Of a stretch of DNA of 64,000 nt, positions 1 through 10,684 are shown piece after piece. Origin of the DNA: Zygnema cylindricum (Eukaryota > Streptophyta > Zygnematophyceae > Zygnematales > Zygnemataceae); assembly GCA_037447655.1 (NCBI GenBank), contig JBBHKE010000836.1:248001-312000 (forward strand), written 5' to 3'. Numbering within the stretch: the stretch's first letter is position 1; each line of letters starts with the position of its first letter. The notes under the pieces were generated by a model. It was not told where the DNA came from and did not search any database. It was given only the letters and a program-made list of their open reading frames with translations. Position numbers and translations under genes: made by a program.

Positions 1-100
1 CGTGTATCTTGGATCTCCCGTGAATGTGCAATCACTGTTTCACTCATGTCCTTTTCGGGAAAAACCGAGTTCTCCTCACTTTCGGACTCAAAACTGATTC

Positions 101-894
101 TTATCGTATTGGTATATTTGAACTGGTCAAATGACTTCCCTTCAGAATGATATCTTGCTTCGCTAAGTCATAGACTGTATATCCCTTGACATCCTCATTA
201 TAACCTACAAAGTATTCATGTTTTCTCTTAGCATCTAGTTTCCAGTTTTTCCTATCCGTATCAAGACTGTAAAATTGGCTACCGAATACTTTAAGGTGAG
301 AGATATCTGGTTTCCTTCCAACCCATCTCTCATAAAGTGTCATTCCTTTTACGGCTGAGGTAAGGACTTTATTCTTAATGTAGTTGGCATTGTTCATGGC
401 TTCTGTCCAAAACCTCTTTCCTATTTTTTTGTCGGCCAACATACTGCATACACTATCTCCTAGTGTTCGATTCAACCTCTCAGCTACCCAATTTTGTTCT
501 AGTTATATGGCAAAGTTTTCTGATGATGAGCTCCCGCATCCCTCAAGTATTCCTCAAACTAGTAAGAGGTATACTCTCCCCCATTATCACTCGTTATTCT
601 CTTAATGGGGGTTACCTGCAACTTCTCACTCTAGGCTTTATATTCATTGAAGTAAGTTGGTATTTCAGACTTTGTTTTTAGATAGTAGACTCTAGAGTGT
701 TTGGACTAGTCATTAGTTCTTGTGAGCATAAATCTTTTCCCTCCAACCGAATGTAATTTTGCAGGTCCCGAGATATCTGTTTGTACTAGATCTAGTACTT
801 TCTCACCCCTATATGTGGCGGCTATGGGAAAAGGAAGTCTATGAGCCTTACCTTGAGCACATCCACTACAGTCATCCACCATTTCATTATCCAC
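101..894 (-). pseudogene. Copia integrase fragment of element C
   Basis: The fragment holds two frames of a retroviral-type integrase. The upstream piece (706-894) has the zinc-binding C-x2-C half (C-S-G-C) followed by G-K-A-H-R-L-P-F and the first catalytic Asp in Q-T-D-I-S-G-P. The downstream piece (101-475) starts at the M-N-R-T-L motif that follows the catalytic Glu. It continues through the A-N-Y-I-K-N, Y-E-R-W and H-L-K-V-F-G motifs common to plant copia integrases. The sequence between them (about 476-705) is frameshifted. The family inserts double-stranded cDNA into the host genome; this copy cannot make a full enzyme. Confidence 0.8.
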
Positions 895-1184
895 AAACTA
901 AATGCCTTCTACTACACCGAGCTTCTTCATTTCCCTCAACTTATCAAAATGCACATGCACCAACCGCTTATGCCAAATCATCAACTTTGGGACACCAACA
1001 TAATAAGCATTTTTTTTCCATTACTAGAGTTAAGCCCAAACATTCCTTGGCTACCCTTATTTGACGTGAAGTAGACTTCATCCCCTAATTTAGCTGTTAA
1101 GACTCCCATTCTAGTGAAGGTATCAAATTCTTTGTCATCTAATACGTTCGTTGAGACAAGATTTTACTCAGCTGAGGAATATAG

Positions 1185-1189
1185 AATAT
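1185..1189. repeat. Left target-site duplication of element A
   Basis: AATAT directly precedes the LTR start TGTTGTT. AATAC directly follows the right LTR end AACAACA at 12553-12557. Four of five bases agree. Removing the insertion joins the two parts of element C at a point that aligns with the same place in element D (near 41490). Confidence 0.7.
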
Positions 1190-2029
1190 TGTTGTTTTGG
1201 AAAGCTTTAGTCCTATTTATGCCTCAAGTGTGAGGGAGAGAGAGTTTCACGACTTAGCATATGTTTGGTTGTAAGTTCGTTTCATTACACACCAAGATTG
1301 ATGTTCCACTAGATCGGTAGGGAGTACACCTTTGTATACACTCGCGAAACACAAGTCACTACAAGAAAGAAGACACTCCAGAATATCCGATTGTTAGTGC
1401 ATAGATACACTTGAGGACAAAATGGCACATGGAGATTCGTCTACGGTGCCGAATGTGATATGTACGTGACAGAGGGAGACCACCGACAAATGCAGGTCCG
1501 TGTGAACCACATACACGACAAATGACGTGGCATATAGAATCCTACTCCTTTGTAAATATCTAGATAAGTAGATTTTTGTCTTTGTGTGGTTAGTTGATTA
1601 GTAAAGGAATCTTTTTGTATGACGTACCTTGTTCGGTTCGATCCATAGGTATTTATTGTATGACTGGTATGCCTCCGTGTGTTCAGCAGCATAGGCTTCA
1701 GTGTATATTAGTAGGACTTAGATAACTTTGAAGGTATGAACACTTTGTAGTCAAAAACTGTACAGCCTGTTTTTGGCATTTTCATCTGTGAATATCTCAC
1801 AAATATGTTGGCTGAATTACTTGGAATTTTGTGTGTGTGTTCATCCTGATATTATCTACATTGTACAATATTTTTAGAGCTATTGTGCCTCTGGTTTGGG
1901 TTTTATCAACTGTTGAAGTTGCTATTTTTCAGACCGGTCTTTGTGAAAGTTTCTTGTTTGGTTTGGTTCCGAGATGACTACACCGGCATCCTCATCGTCT
2001 TCGGTTCCGGCTGTTGTCTTAGAACATCA
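1190..2029 (+). repeat. 5' LTR of element A
   Basis: The LTR is 840 bp, begins TGTTGTTTTGG and ends GAACATCA directly before the primer site. The right end is set by the 3' copy, which diverges at 12552 just after GAACAACA. The gag ATG at 1974 is therefore inside the LTR, so the first 18 codons of gag are LTR-encoded. Confidence 0.82.
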
Positions 2030-5000
2030 GGTCACGGGCCCGCCTTCACGAATTCCGGTTTTTGATGGGAGAGAATATCTTTATTGGGCAGATCTTGTAA
2101 GGTCTTATTTTGCACAAGTGAAGCTTTTTGATGTTGTTAATGGATCTATGGTAGAAACTGATGTAAACTATGATCAAAAGAATGAGCACGCTCTTCATTT
2201 GATAAAATTAATGATATCTAAGGAGCTGCATATGACATACATTCAGGCTTCTAAAGCATCAGAGATTTGGGATGCTTTGAAAAAGACATATTCTAGGGCT
2301 AATGCACAACTTGAGATTATAACTGCTGGGCAGATCTGGGAATATAAGTATACACGCGGAAGCATGGCAGAATATTGCAATAAATTCAGACTTCTAGTTG
2401 CAAAAAATGCATGTTCAGGTGGTTCATTTTCTGAGTATCACCAAGCAATTATTTTAGTGAGGGGGCTTCCTAGTGAGTATAAAGGTGCCTATGATGAACA
2501 TAAAAAATTGGATAAGACACAGTGGAATCTAGCTACAGCTATAGAGTATGTGCTAGAAGAAGAAGCGAATCAGCTGGCATTTCATTCTAAAAAGCCAGCT
2601 GTAGCTTACAATGCTCAGTTTTATAGAGATAATAGATTTCAAGGAAATCAGTCTTTTCAGCAATATGAACGGTGTGTGTATTGCTATAATAATGGTCATT
2701 TGTAAAAGTTTTACCCTTTGTATATAAAAGCGTGTGAAACAGGTTCTTATCGCAAAGGATGGAAGGTGAGAGGAGCTCCATTTACACCAAAACCTCCAGG
2801 CAAAACCGCAACTTTTTCTACGGAGGAAGAGGAACCGGTGAAAGAGATGGAGAAGGAGAAATCAGAGGTTGTTAGTTTTCCTAAAACTGACGACACCGAG
2901 TTCTTTGCTATAACAAAGATGATGGAGGGAGAGAAAGATCTCGGGTGGATTATGGACTCCGGAAGTTCCTCCCATATGTGTTGGAACAAATCCTATTTCA
3001 AAGATATGACACCTATCCCTACTCGTCAAATCTTTTATGCTTGTGGTGCCACAGTGGAAGCTAATGCTAAGGGTTGCATAGATCTGAATTGTGAGATAGA
3101 TGGCAAAGCTGTAAAAAGAACTTTGCATGATGTTTTATATGTGCCTAAATTTAAGAAAAAAATGTTTTCTACCTCAGTTGCAAAGAGTAAAGGTTTTGAT
3201 GTTCTTCATAGCAAAGGCAAAAAGATAGTAAGCAAGGATCGCAAAGTAGCCTTAGTGGAAACCAGAGGCCCAAACATGTTGTATCGGATGGACCTGGTTA
3301 ATAAAGTTGATTTTGTGTACTCTAGTGTCCTTTCTGAAAATGTTTTGTGGCATAAAAGGCTTGGGCATGTTCATAATGAGAGGCTTGAAAAGATGGTAAA
3401 GACTAATATGATAGAAGGTGTCAAGCTTTATGAAAAGGAATCCCATGTTTGTGATGGTTGTGCTCTAGGAAAGCTTCATAAGCTTCCCCTACCACAGACT
3501 TCAGATTATCGAGCAAAGGATCTTCTCGGCCTTATCCACTCGGATATATGGGGACCAGCCAAATTTCCTTCCCTTGGTGGAAGTTAATACCTTGTTACCT
3601 TCACTGATGACCACTCACGGTTCAGCCGAGTGTACTTTATGAAAGAGAAGAGCGAGGTCTTCACACATTTCAAGCATTTCCGGATCAGGGCGGAGAAACT
3701 TTACGGAAAATCGATCCTTGCTTTGCGATCTGACAACGGTGGAGAGTATGCATCAAATGCCTTTAATGAATACTTGAAAGAAAATGGAAATTCTCATGAG
3801 TTTACTGTTCCTTACACTCCGTAACAAAATGGTGTGGCTGAAAGACTCAATAGGACCTTGACTGAATGTGCTTTGTCTATGATGATGAATAAAGGTGTAG
3901 ATCCGAAATTTTGGGGGGAAGCTTTTCAGTGTGTTTCTTACATTAGAAATAGAATAGAAACTACATTTGTGAAGGATAAAACACCTTATGAAATGTGGAC
4001 AGGAAGAAAGCCGAATGTTAGTCACTTTAGAGTATTTGGAAGTAAGTGTTTTATATTGGATAACCTTCCAAATTGGAAATTAAGTCTGAAATCTGTACTT
4101 GGGATATTTTTGGGCTATGATGATGAGTCCGTAGGATATAGAGTGTATAATCCTCAGAAAAATACAATTCAGATTGCTAGGAATATTAAGATCAAATAAG
4201 AAAGTGAATCTGTTGATATTTTTAGCATGAATGAGGCGGAAAAGGCAGAAAAATTGCAGGAATATGTCATCCTTGAGCAGATTCCTTTCAACCAAATAAC
4301 GGTTTCTTCCTCTACATGTGAACTACCACATGTTTTGGGGCTTCCTGATCCACCTACTATTGCAACTACTACCGGACCACTTCCTCCTCCTCCTCCTCCT
4401 CCTCCAAGACTGCGTTAGGGACCAACAATTCTCGATTCAGATTTTCCGGGGGGAAGAAGACAAAGCAGCTGGCTGAGAGGTGACCGAGGGGATCATGCTT
4501 ATTCTGCAATCACAGGGGAGCCTCTTACCATTCAAGAAGCTTTCTCCGTTCCGGAAAAAGATCTGTGGATTGCTACGGCGAATGACGAGATAAAGTCAAT
4601 TATGGAGTCTCAAACTTGGGAGCTTGTGGAACTTCCACCGGATCGAAAAGCAATTAGTTGTAAGTGGGTATTCAAGTTACAACAAAATCCCGATAATACC
4701 ATTAAGAGATATAAGGCCACGCTTGTTGCTAAGGGGTATAGCCAAAAAGAGGGCATTGATTATGAAGAGACGTTCTCACTTGTAGTTCGTTTTCCAACTG
4801 TTATGATTCTCTTATCTTTAGCAGCAATAAAGGATATGGAATTGCATCAAATGGATGTGAAGACCGCTTTCTTGCATGGGGATTTGGAGGAAATTATATA
4901 TATGAAGCAATCAAAGGGATATGTAGAAAAAGGGAAAGAAAATCTGGTTTGTAAATTGTTGAAGTCCCTTTATGGTCTGAAGCAGGCTCCACGACATTCG

Positions 5001-6083
5001 AACCTAAAACTAGATGAATTTTTGACAAAACTTGGCTTTACTAGAATCAGTTCAGATCATTCAGTTTATATAATGGAAGGGGAAGATGGAGTGATATATA
5101 TTGTTGTTTATGTTGATGATTTGCTGTTGCTAAGCAAATCCATTAATGAAATTAAAAAAAATATAAACAGCTCTAAATTCCCGGTTCGAAATGAAGATTT
5201 AGGGGAGGCTAAGTATATTTTGGGGATTCAGGTAGAAAGGGATAGAAAACAAAGACTTGTTTATTTGACACAATGCTTGAAAGGTTCGGCATGTCAGAGG
5301 CAAAGGGAAGTGCTACTCCCATGGAGTTCAGACAGAAAATAGAAGGGAAAGAATCACATGGTGGGGTTGTGATTGATGACCCTTTGGAGTCAGGGGAGGC
5401 AGATTTTATGTCCTCAATTCCTTACACGCAGATCGTCGGAAGCCTCATCTACTTCATGAACTGTACCCGTCCGGATATTGCAGCAATTGTTGGAGCCTTA
5501 AGCCGAAGTTTGCAAAATCCAAAGAAGTAAGACTGGGAGGCAGCAAAGAGAGTTATTCGATATCTTGCAGGAACTCGAAACCTCCAACTCTCTCTCTCTC
5601 TCTCGGTGGAGAGGAAGTAAAAATTCAGACATAGAGCGATGCGAGCTATGGAGATATGCCAAGCCGACGCTCTACTAGTGGATACATTTTGAAGATTGGT
5701 AGTGGGACATGCTGCTGTGCAGCAAACTTCAGAAGGTGACAGCTCAGTCTACTATGGAGGCTGAGTACATGGCGGCTAGCGCAGCCGTCAAAGAATTACT
5801 TTGGGTAAAGTCTCTCCTTCAAGAGCTTTTGTTTATGCAATCTGGACCTCAGGTAGTTTGGTGTGACAATCTGGCTGCCATTGATATTGCATTTAACCCT
5901 AGCCATCACTTTAAAAGCAAACACATTGATATCAAGCTACACTTTGTGAGAGAGAAGGTTATGGGAAGAGTTCTGAAACTCAGTTATTTACCAGATGAGG
6001 AGATGGTTGCTGACATGATGACTAAACCCTTGTCTGCACCTAAATTAAAGTTTTGCAGAGAGGCATGTGGCTTAAGTGGCTAG
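1974..6083 (+). pseudogene. Gag-pol of copia element A (multiple stops)
   Basis: The start ATG is in the LTR. Gag follows with the copia UBN2-type region (about 2060-2620) and a degraded zinc knuckle (C-V-Y-C-Y-N-N-G-H near 2670). Protease carries D-S-G-S at about 2955. Integrase has H-K-R-L-G-H, C-D-G-C, H-S-D-I-W-G-P and R-S-D-N-G-G. A short proline run (about 4382-4410) precedes RT. RT has A-F-L-H-G and an intact Y-V-D-D at 5109-5120. RNase H (5709-6083) has S-T-M-E-A-E-Y and W-C-D-N. Most of it is in one frame, broken by stops at 2703, 3585, 3822, 4197 and 4416. There is a frame change near 5270 that is restored by 5709. The copy is inactive. Confidence 0.9.
2030..2044 (+). promoter_or_regulatory. 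Primer binding site of element A (half-tRNA iMet type)
   Basis: GGTCACGGGCCCGCC starts at the first internal base. It matches 12 of 15 positions of the GGTTATGGGCCCACC consensus seen in elements B and D. That consensus is the complement of the anticodon arm of plant initiator tRNA-Met. The site is also translated as gag codons (V-T-G-P-P). Confidence 0.72.
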
Positions 6084-6090
6084 CAGAGTC

Positions 6091-6106
6091 TAAAGCTTTA
6101 GGGGAG
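6091..6106 (+). promoter_or_regulatory. Polypurine tract of element A
   Basis: TAAAGCTTTAGGGGAG lies directly before the 3' LTR start TGTTGTTTTGG. Element E has the same tract on the minus strand (46685-46700), so the two families are related. Confidence 0.75.
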
Positions 6107-6164
6107 TGTTGTTTTGGAAAGCTTTAGTCCTCTCTATGCCTCGAGTGTGAGGGAGAGAGAGTTT
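6107..6164 (+). repeat. 3' LTR of element A, first piece
   Basis: The first 58 bp of the LTR match 1190-1247. The sequence is cut at AGTTT by the 6165-7543 insertion and resumes at 7549. Confidence 0.85.
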
Positions 6165-7543
6165 TGTTGTTCTTTGATCTAAAATAGACCGCAGAAGCAA
6201 CCCAAACTATCATGCAAGAAGATAAGCAAAGCTAGGCCAATGAACAATCATATGAAATGCATCCTCCACATGCGTACACAGACGCAACAAACAACATTTA
6301 GGGTTTCATGGAATAATCAACATAAATAAACCCTATGACAACATCTAAGGTTTGATGGAATAATCGACATAAACAAACCCTAGGACAAATGCATAAACAA
6401 TGCATATCAAACATATATAAAATAACATAAATAAATAATAACAAACAAATGCACCACACATAAACAAAAGTATAATCAAATAATCATTACACCATTCAAA
6501 GTGCATGACCTAATCGACAACCCTAAAATACTACATCTTTGGTCCCTACTTTTCTAACAAGCATTGATTATTTATTCTTAACAAAACTCATTCCTATATA
6601 TACACTTGTGAGCTGTCAAAGAATCACTAAGTGTCAAAATAACCAACGTAAATTACGCAACTGTCACTAAATCCTATTTACGCATAATAACATGTTAGTA
6701 AGAGTAAACTAATCGTAAGCCTACACCTGAGAGTCAAGCAATCGTAAGCGTACACTTGTCTACAACTACGACATCGTACACACACAAATTAAACTATCGA
6801 AACCCTAATTGATCACATACATATAAACATCATAATCAACTCTAATTTATTAATACACATAGGACAAGAAAATGTTTCTTCAAATATTTACCCCGACGCA
6901 TCCACAAATCCACGTCATAAGTGACAACTTGCTTAGTCACTTGTCGAGAAGTTCACGTAGTGAACCGATATCACATACGTACAGCCCACTTGATCATACA
7001 TCCTCAAAATAGTGTGAATCATTAAAAAAAAAAAAACCGGCGGACGCCTCAAAATACAACACAATCCACTGTCGAAACGATACGGTACCATCCAAATATT
7101 GTCCGTACCGAAACCGCGTACTTCGTCATAAATGCGCCTTGTCGCATATAAGGTACACGTCATTTTCGATAAATGCGTCGCAAATAAAGTACACTTAATA
7201 GTACACCTGTCCAAAATAGATTATATGTACCATCGCGTACTTTCCATAATTGTCGCCCGTAACATTAGGTTCCGTATGGCCGGCGTACAATTTAAATATT
7301 TCAAGCATTTCATATCGGATCGCTTCGCGATCCGCCGTTCATTTCCAAGCGCATTTTGCACCACTCAATTTGTTCCCCACGTCACTTTAATTTCACTCAT
7401 ACACTTACTCCCCCAATCCGCAAATCCTTTCGAACCTCCACATTATATCACGTAAATGCGTACGCACGCGAACACGCGCACGCAAAAACATCGCGTAGCA
7501 CGAAACGCCGTGTTCGCACGAAACTAACTTTTCAAAAACAACA
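6165..7543. mobile_element. LTR-like insertion (probable solo LTR) in LTR A
   Basis: The 1379-bp block begins TGTTGTTCTTTG and ends AAAAACAACA. It is flanked by a perfect 5-bp duplication AGTTT (6160-6164 and 7544-7548). TG...CA ends with a 5-bp duplication are the signature of an LTR retrotransposon, and the lack of any coding region suggests a solo LTR. The left half is AT-rich. The right 250 bp is unusually rich in CG (GCGTACGCACGCGAACACGC-like text near 7457). I see no gag start before its right end, unlike the copia LTRs here, so it belongs to a different, unidentified family. Confidence 0.78.
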
Positions 7544-7548
7544 AGTTT

Positions 7549-7630
7549 CACGACTTAGCATATGTTTGGTTGTAAGTTGGTTTCATTACACACCAGAATT
7601 GATGTTCCACTAGATCGTTAGGGAGAACAC
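7549..7630 (+). repeat. 3' LTR of element A, second piece
   Basis: Positions 7549-7630 match 1248-1329 of the 5' LTR with a few substitutions. Element B starts immediately after GAACAC. Confidence 0.85.
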
Positions 7631-8797
7631 TGTTGATATATGAGTATTTTCTAGGTCTGTATTATAATAGGAAAAATGTAGAGGCGGTCTACCTCTAACT
7701 CCCTTCGCCAAGCCCCCACACTTGTTGTAGTCACTAAAGGCTGGGTAGGGTGATAGAGCCATGGCTGCCTAAAGCTTTGTAGCGGACAGGTAGCGAAAAA
7801 TAGATGGGTTTACTAAAACTATTGACGGACCCAGGAATTGATCCTGGTACCTGCTGTTCGTCAACATAGCCGTTAGCTTTGTCCGTTTAGTCTAGGACTA
7901 GTGCTAGGACGTATGCGGTTTCATAACTATATAAATCTGTACACGTAGACGAATTCATTTAACGGCGCGAATAGATTCTTAGCACATAGATACAGTTTAG
8001 AGTGATACGATTTATGGTACTTCATGAAACTAATACCGCGCATTTGTTTCGTCGGCGAAACAAATACCGCAACATATTTTCGACGGGGAGAATTGAATGC
8101 TGGATTTAATCGACGGCCATGGTACGAGCCGAGATTCCGGAATGGCCGCCTTGGCGTTTTTTGACGCCGCCACTCCGGATGACACGTGGAAATGCGCTGG
8201 AGAATTGCGGAATTTCCGGAGCGCAAGATAACAAGTTTGGATGTGACATTTGTCACCTATCTGGTCTTGTCGTACAGTTTCCGTACAAAGAGTACTCTCG
8301 CGCCTGTACTTTTATGTACGGTACAGTCCTATGATTGGCGCCGTACTTCAATAGAAGGGGTTTAGAGAGGGACTAGAACTTAGAATATTTCTGGTAGGTA
8401 GATGCCTCTCCCAGAGAGCACCTTGTATAAATGGCAAACTTTGGCCAGCCATAACTATTCAGTTGACCAAATTCAGTGATTCTTGTTGCTGCGGAATCAA
8501 CGGAGTCCAAGCTACGTAGGGGTGTAGTCGGTCAGAGTCTTTGCCTGCCTTGGTGGCTGCATTTCTTAGGGAAAGTCAAAGTGGGTGAATGTGTCCAAAT
8601 CTCATATTCTAACTTTGCATTCTGTGGTGGAACTGAGCACACAGAAAGTGTTATTTCACAAGGGTGAAGCTATATTGGGGTTCTGATTGTCAAGGGGTCA
8701 GTCATTTGGGTTTATATCAAGTTGGAGTCGGCACTATCTAGATTAGCTTCCTTTGGACCTGCGAATTTTGTGTGGCAATGGAGCCCATAGAATTTCA
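7631..8797 (+). repeat. 5' LTR of element B
   Basis: The LTR is 1167 bp, begins TGTTGATATATGAG and ends ATAGAATTTCA next to the primer site. It is near identical to 10685-11854, with scattered substitutions. It carries the GTAC-rich palindromic stretch (about 8270-8325), a tRNA-like block (7825-7886) and the gag ATG (8778). Confidence 0.88.
7825..7886 (-). other. tRNA-like folded block inside LTR B
   Basis: ACGGAC at 7825-7830 can pair with GTCCGT at 7881-7886, closing a 62-nt block. Within it CCAGGA (7831-7836) pairs with TCCTGG (7842-7847). Read on the minus strand, the hairpin CCAGGATCAATTCCTGG resembles a tRNA T-arm and RNA polymerase III box B. The same block occurs at 10879-10940. Similar text is in the LTRs of D and D'. 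Its role is unknown. Confidence 0.4.
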
Positions 8798-9955
8798 GGT
8801 TATGGGCCCACCATCTAGGGTGCCTATGTTCGATGGAACAGACTTCACTTATTGGGAGTTTACAATGGAGGGATTGCTTTTCGAGAAGCACTTATGGGGA
8901 ATTGTTTCAGGACAAGTGAGGTGTCCGCCACCGGGCTTTGGAGGAGCTCACTATGGAGAATCATCTGGGGCTGCCAAGAAAACCAACCAGAGTTTAGATG
9001 CAACGCAAGGTGAAGGGAAAATCATAACCGTGGAAGGGGAAATAGGGGAAAAGGATAAAGGGACACCTCTGGTGAGGGGAGCTAGGCTCTCAGCCACGGT
9101 TCCACTTGTGGGGGTTATAACTGAACCAAAAACTGAAGAAAATGATAGGAAAATTTGGGAATATAAAAACACTATAGCAAAACATCTCATACTTAGATAT
9201 GTGCCTAAGTCCATAGCTATCACTCTTTTAAGTATAACTAAGTCTTCGGAAATTTGGGAAACACTAATTCAGATTTATAAGAGTGAGACTATACAGAGGC
9301 AGCAATTAGTAAAACAGGAAATAAAGGCCTATGTTTATAAAGGCGGTAGCATGATAGAGTTTTGCAATGATATTGCTGCGTTATATGTTGAGCTAGCTAG
9401 TGCGGGATATGTAGAATTTGAGGAGAGGAAAATTAATACACTAATCATGAAGCTCCCAGATGAGTACGAAGACATCATTTACCGTATGCAGGGAATGGAT
9501 GTCTCCTCATGGACTTGGAGCATTACCATGGGGATAATTCTTGTGAGGGAAAGCACTCTAGAGCTTCGTAGGGGAAGTGAAAGGGTGATTGCATTTACAA
9601 CTAGTGGTGGCTGGCGAAAGCGTGATGTGAGGAACGGCGGTGACGAGCGGAAGCGTGATGAGGGGAAGAAAGACAAAGGTAAACCTTATCGGAACTTCGG
9701 TGGAAAGAGAGGGAGAGGAAGAGAAAGGGAAGCTTTGAAAAAAAGGTTTGCTTTGCTTGTAGGAAACCGCGTCACTATATGGAGGAGTGTCCTTGTTTGG
9801 AAAAACTTAGAAGTTGGTATGTGAATGAGGAGGAACAAGGGGAAGAGGAGAAAGAAGATGAAGAAATCTTGGAGCTTCTTCATATTGGTAGAATGGAGAA
9901 GAGAGAAAGTACACAGAAATTCCACGAAAGCAACAGTGTGTTTTTGGAGGTATAA
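8778..9955 (+). pseudogene. Gag of element B (one frameshift)
   Basis: The protein starts in the LTR (M-E-P-I-E-F), passes through the primer site (Q-V-M-G-P-P) and continues F-D-G-T-D-F-T-Y-W, the N-terminal motif of copia Gag (DUF4219-like). A central UBN2-like region follows (about 9180-9500, with S-x-E-I-W-E-T-L and K-L-P-D-E-Y), then a basic stretch. One frame ends at 9822. A frame change in the A-run 9738-9744 restores a proper zinc knuckle C-F-A-C-x4-H-x4-C at 9749-9790 and an acidic tail ending at TAA 9953-9955. Gag packages element RNA. Apart from this single homopolymer shift it is nearly intact, so the shift could be recent or a sequencing error. Confidence 0.82.
8798..8812 (+). 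promoter_or_regulatory. Primer binding site of element B
   Basis: GGTTATGGGCCCACC follows the LTR end CA with no gap. From my knowledge of plant initiator tRNA-Met it is complementary over all 15 bases to the anticodon arm (GGTGGGCCCATAACC). This is the internal, half-tRNA type of primer described for Drosophila copia, not the usual tRNA 3' end. Confidence 0.8.
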
Positions 9956-10270
9956 GGGAAGTAAAGAGAGAGGAGGTACTACAAGATGTTGAGGAGTGTA
10001 AAGTGTATGACTTAGAAATGAGAGAGTCAGATCTAGGATCCATAAGTGAAAACGGGAAAAATAAAATTAATGAGGATAATTTTATAAGTATTTTGGAATT
10101 AGAAAACTGGTCGGAAAAGGGAGCCTTCAACGGATTTCGAGGAAAGGGGAGAAGTGAAACTAGAAGGGGTTTTAAAGGATAAGGGAGAAGAGGAATATTT
10201 AATGAAAGGTTTAGGGGAGGATAAATATTTATAGGGAATAAATTTAGAAAGAGAGAGTGGAAAGAAATCC

Positions 10271-10666
10271 ATGGGAGAGAGTGAGGAAAGTTCAATGTTT
10301 TCGGGTAATGGGTTTGACATCACTATAGGGAGTGATGGCATTTATGAAGGTGTGCCTCTAAAAGGGTTAGCACTTGGGCATGTGTTGCAGATTGGAGATG
10401 GGGCTGGCTGTTTGAATTGCAAGAGGGGAATCGGATTTAGTATGGATGGAAAAGAGATGAGATGGATAAAATCTTTGCTCAGATTTATGAAAAGTGGGAT
10501 GCTAAATAAAATGTGTGATGCAATTATTTCGGTTCATCTAATGCACTGTTTCAAGTACGAGAGTATTTTCTTAAAGTTTTATGAAAAGAAAAGGAAAAGA
10601 AATAAAAAGAGAAAGAGGGAAAGAGAGTGTGTGTTTATTTGTGTGAGGGAGTCGAAAGGAAAATAG
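10271..10666 (+). CDS. Unknown ORF in the pol-less part of element B
   Basis: This 131-codon ORF ends 18 bp before the 3' LTR. The N-terminal part is acidic and serine-rich. The middle has a lone C-L-N-C pair. The C-terminal third is very basic (K-R-K-R-N-K-K-R-K-R-x-R), partly because of the purine-rich sequence. I recognise no RT, RNase H or integrase motif. It may be chance coding in a purine-biased tract or a remnant of captured sequence. Confidence 0.3.
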   Translation: MGESEESSMFSGNGFDITIGSDGIYEGVPLKGLALGHVLQIGDGAGCLNCKRGIGFSMDGKEMRWIKSLLRFMKSGMLNKMCDAIISVHLMHCFKYESIFLKFYEKKRKRNKKRKRERECVFICVRESKGK

Positions 10667-10684
10667 ACTAGAAAATAAGGGGAG

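Larger units (their letters stand above)
1..1189 (-). mobile_element. Copia element C, integrase part (left of the A insertion)
   Basis: This is the distal part of a minus-strand Ty1/copia element whose 5' part lies at 12553-14726. Element A separates the two. Translated fragments give the integrase zinc region and catalytic start (706-894, with C-S-G-C and V-Q-T-D-I-S-G-P) and the integrase core to linker (101-475, with N-R-T-L, W-x-E-A, Y-E-R-W and K-V-F-G). Similar proteins are read at 40385-41147 in element D, so C and D are related families. The reading frame is interrupted. The element runs off the left window edge, so RT, RNase H and the 3' LTR are not visible. Confidence 0.85.

Noticed and set aside
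2703-4418. In-frame stops of element A as programmed readthrough or a changed genetic code
   Set aside because: The stops replace different residues at unrelated sites, elements C, D and E are broken at other places, and the host genes have no internal stops.
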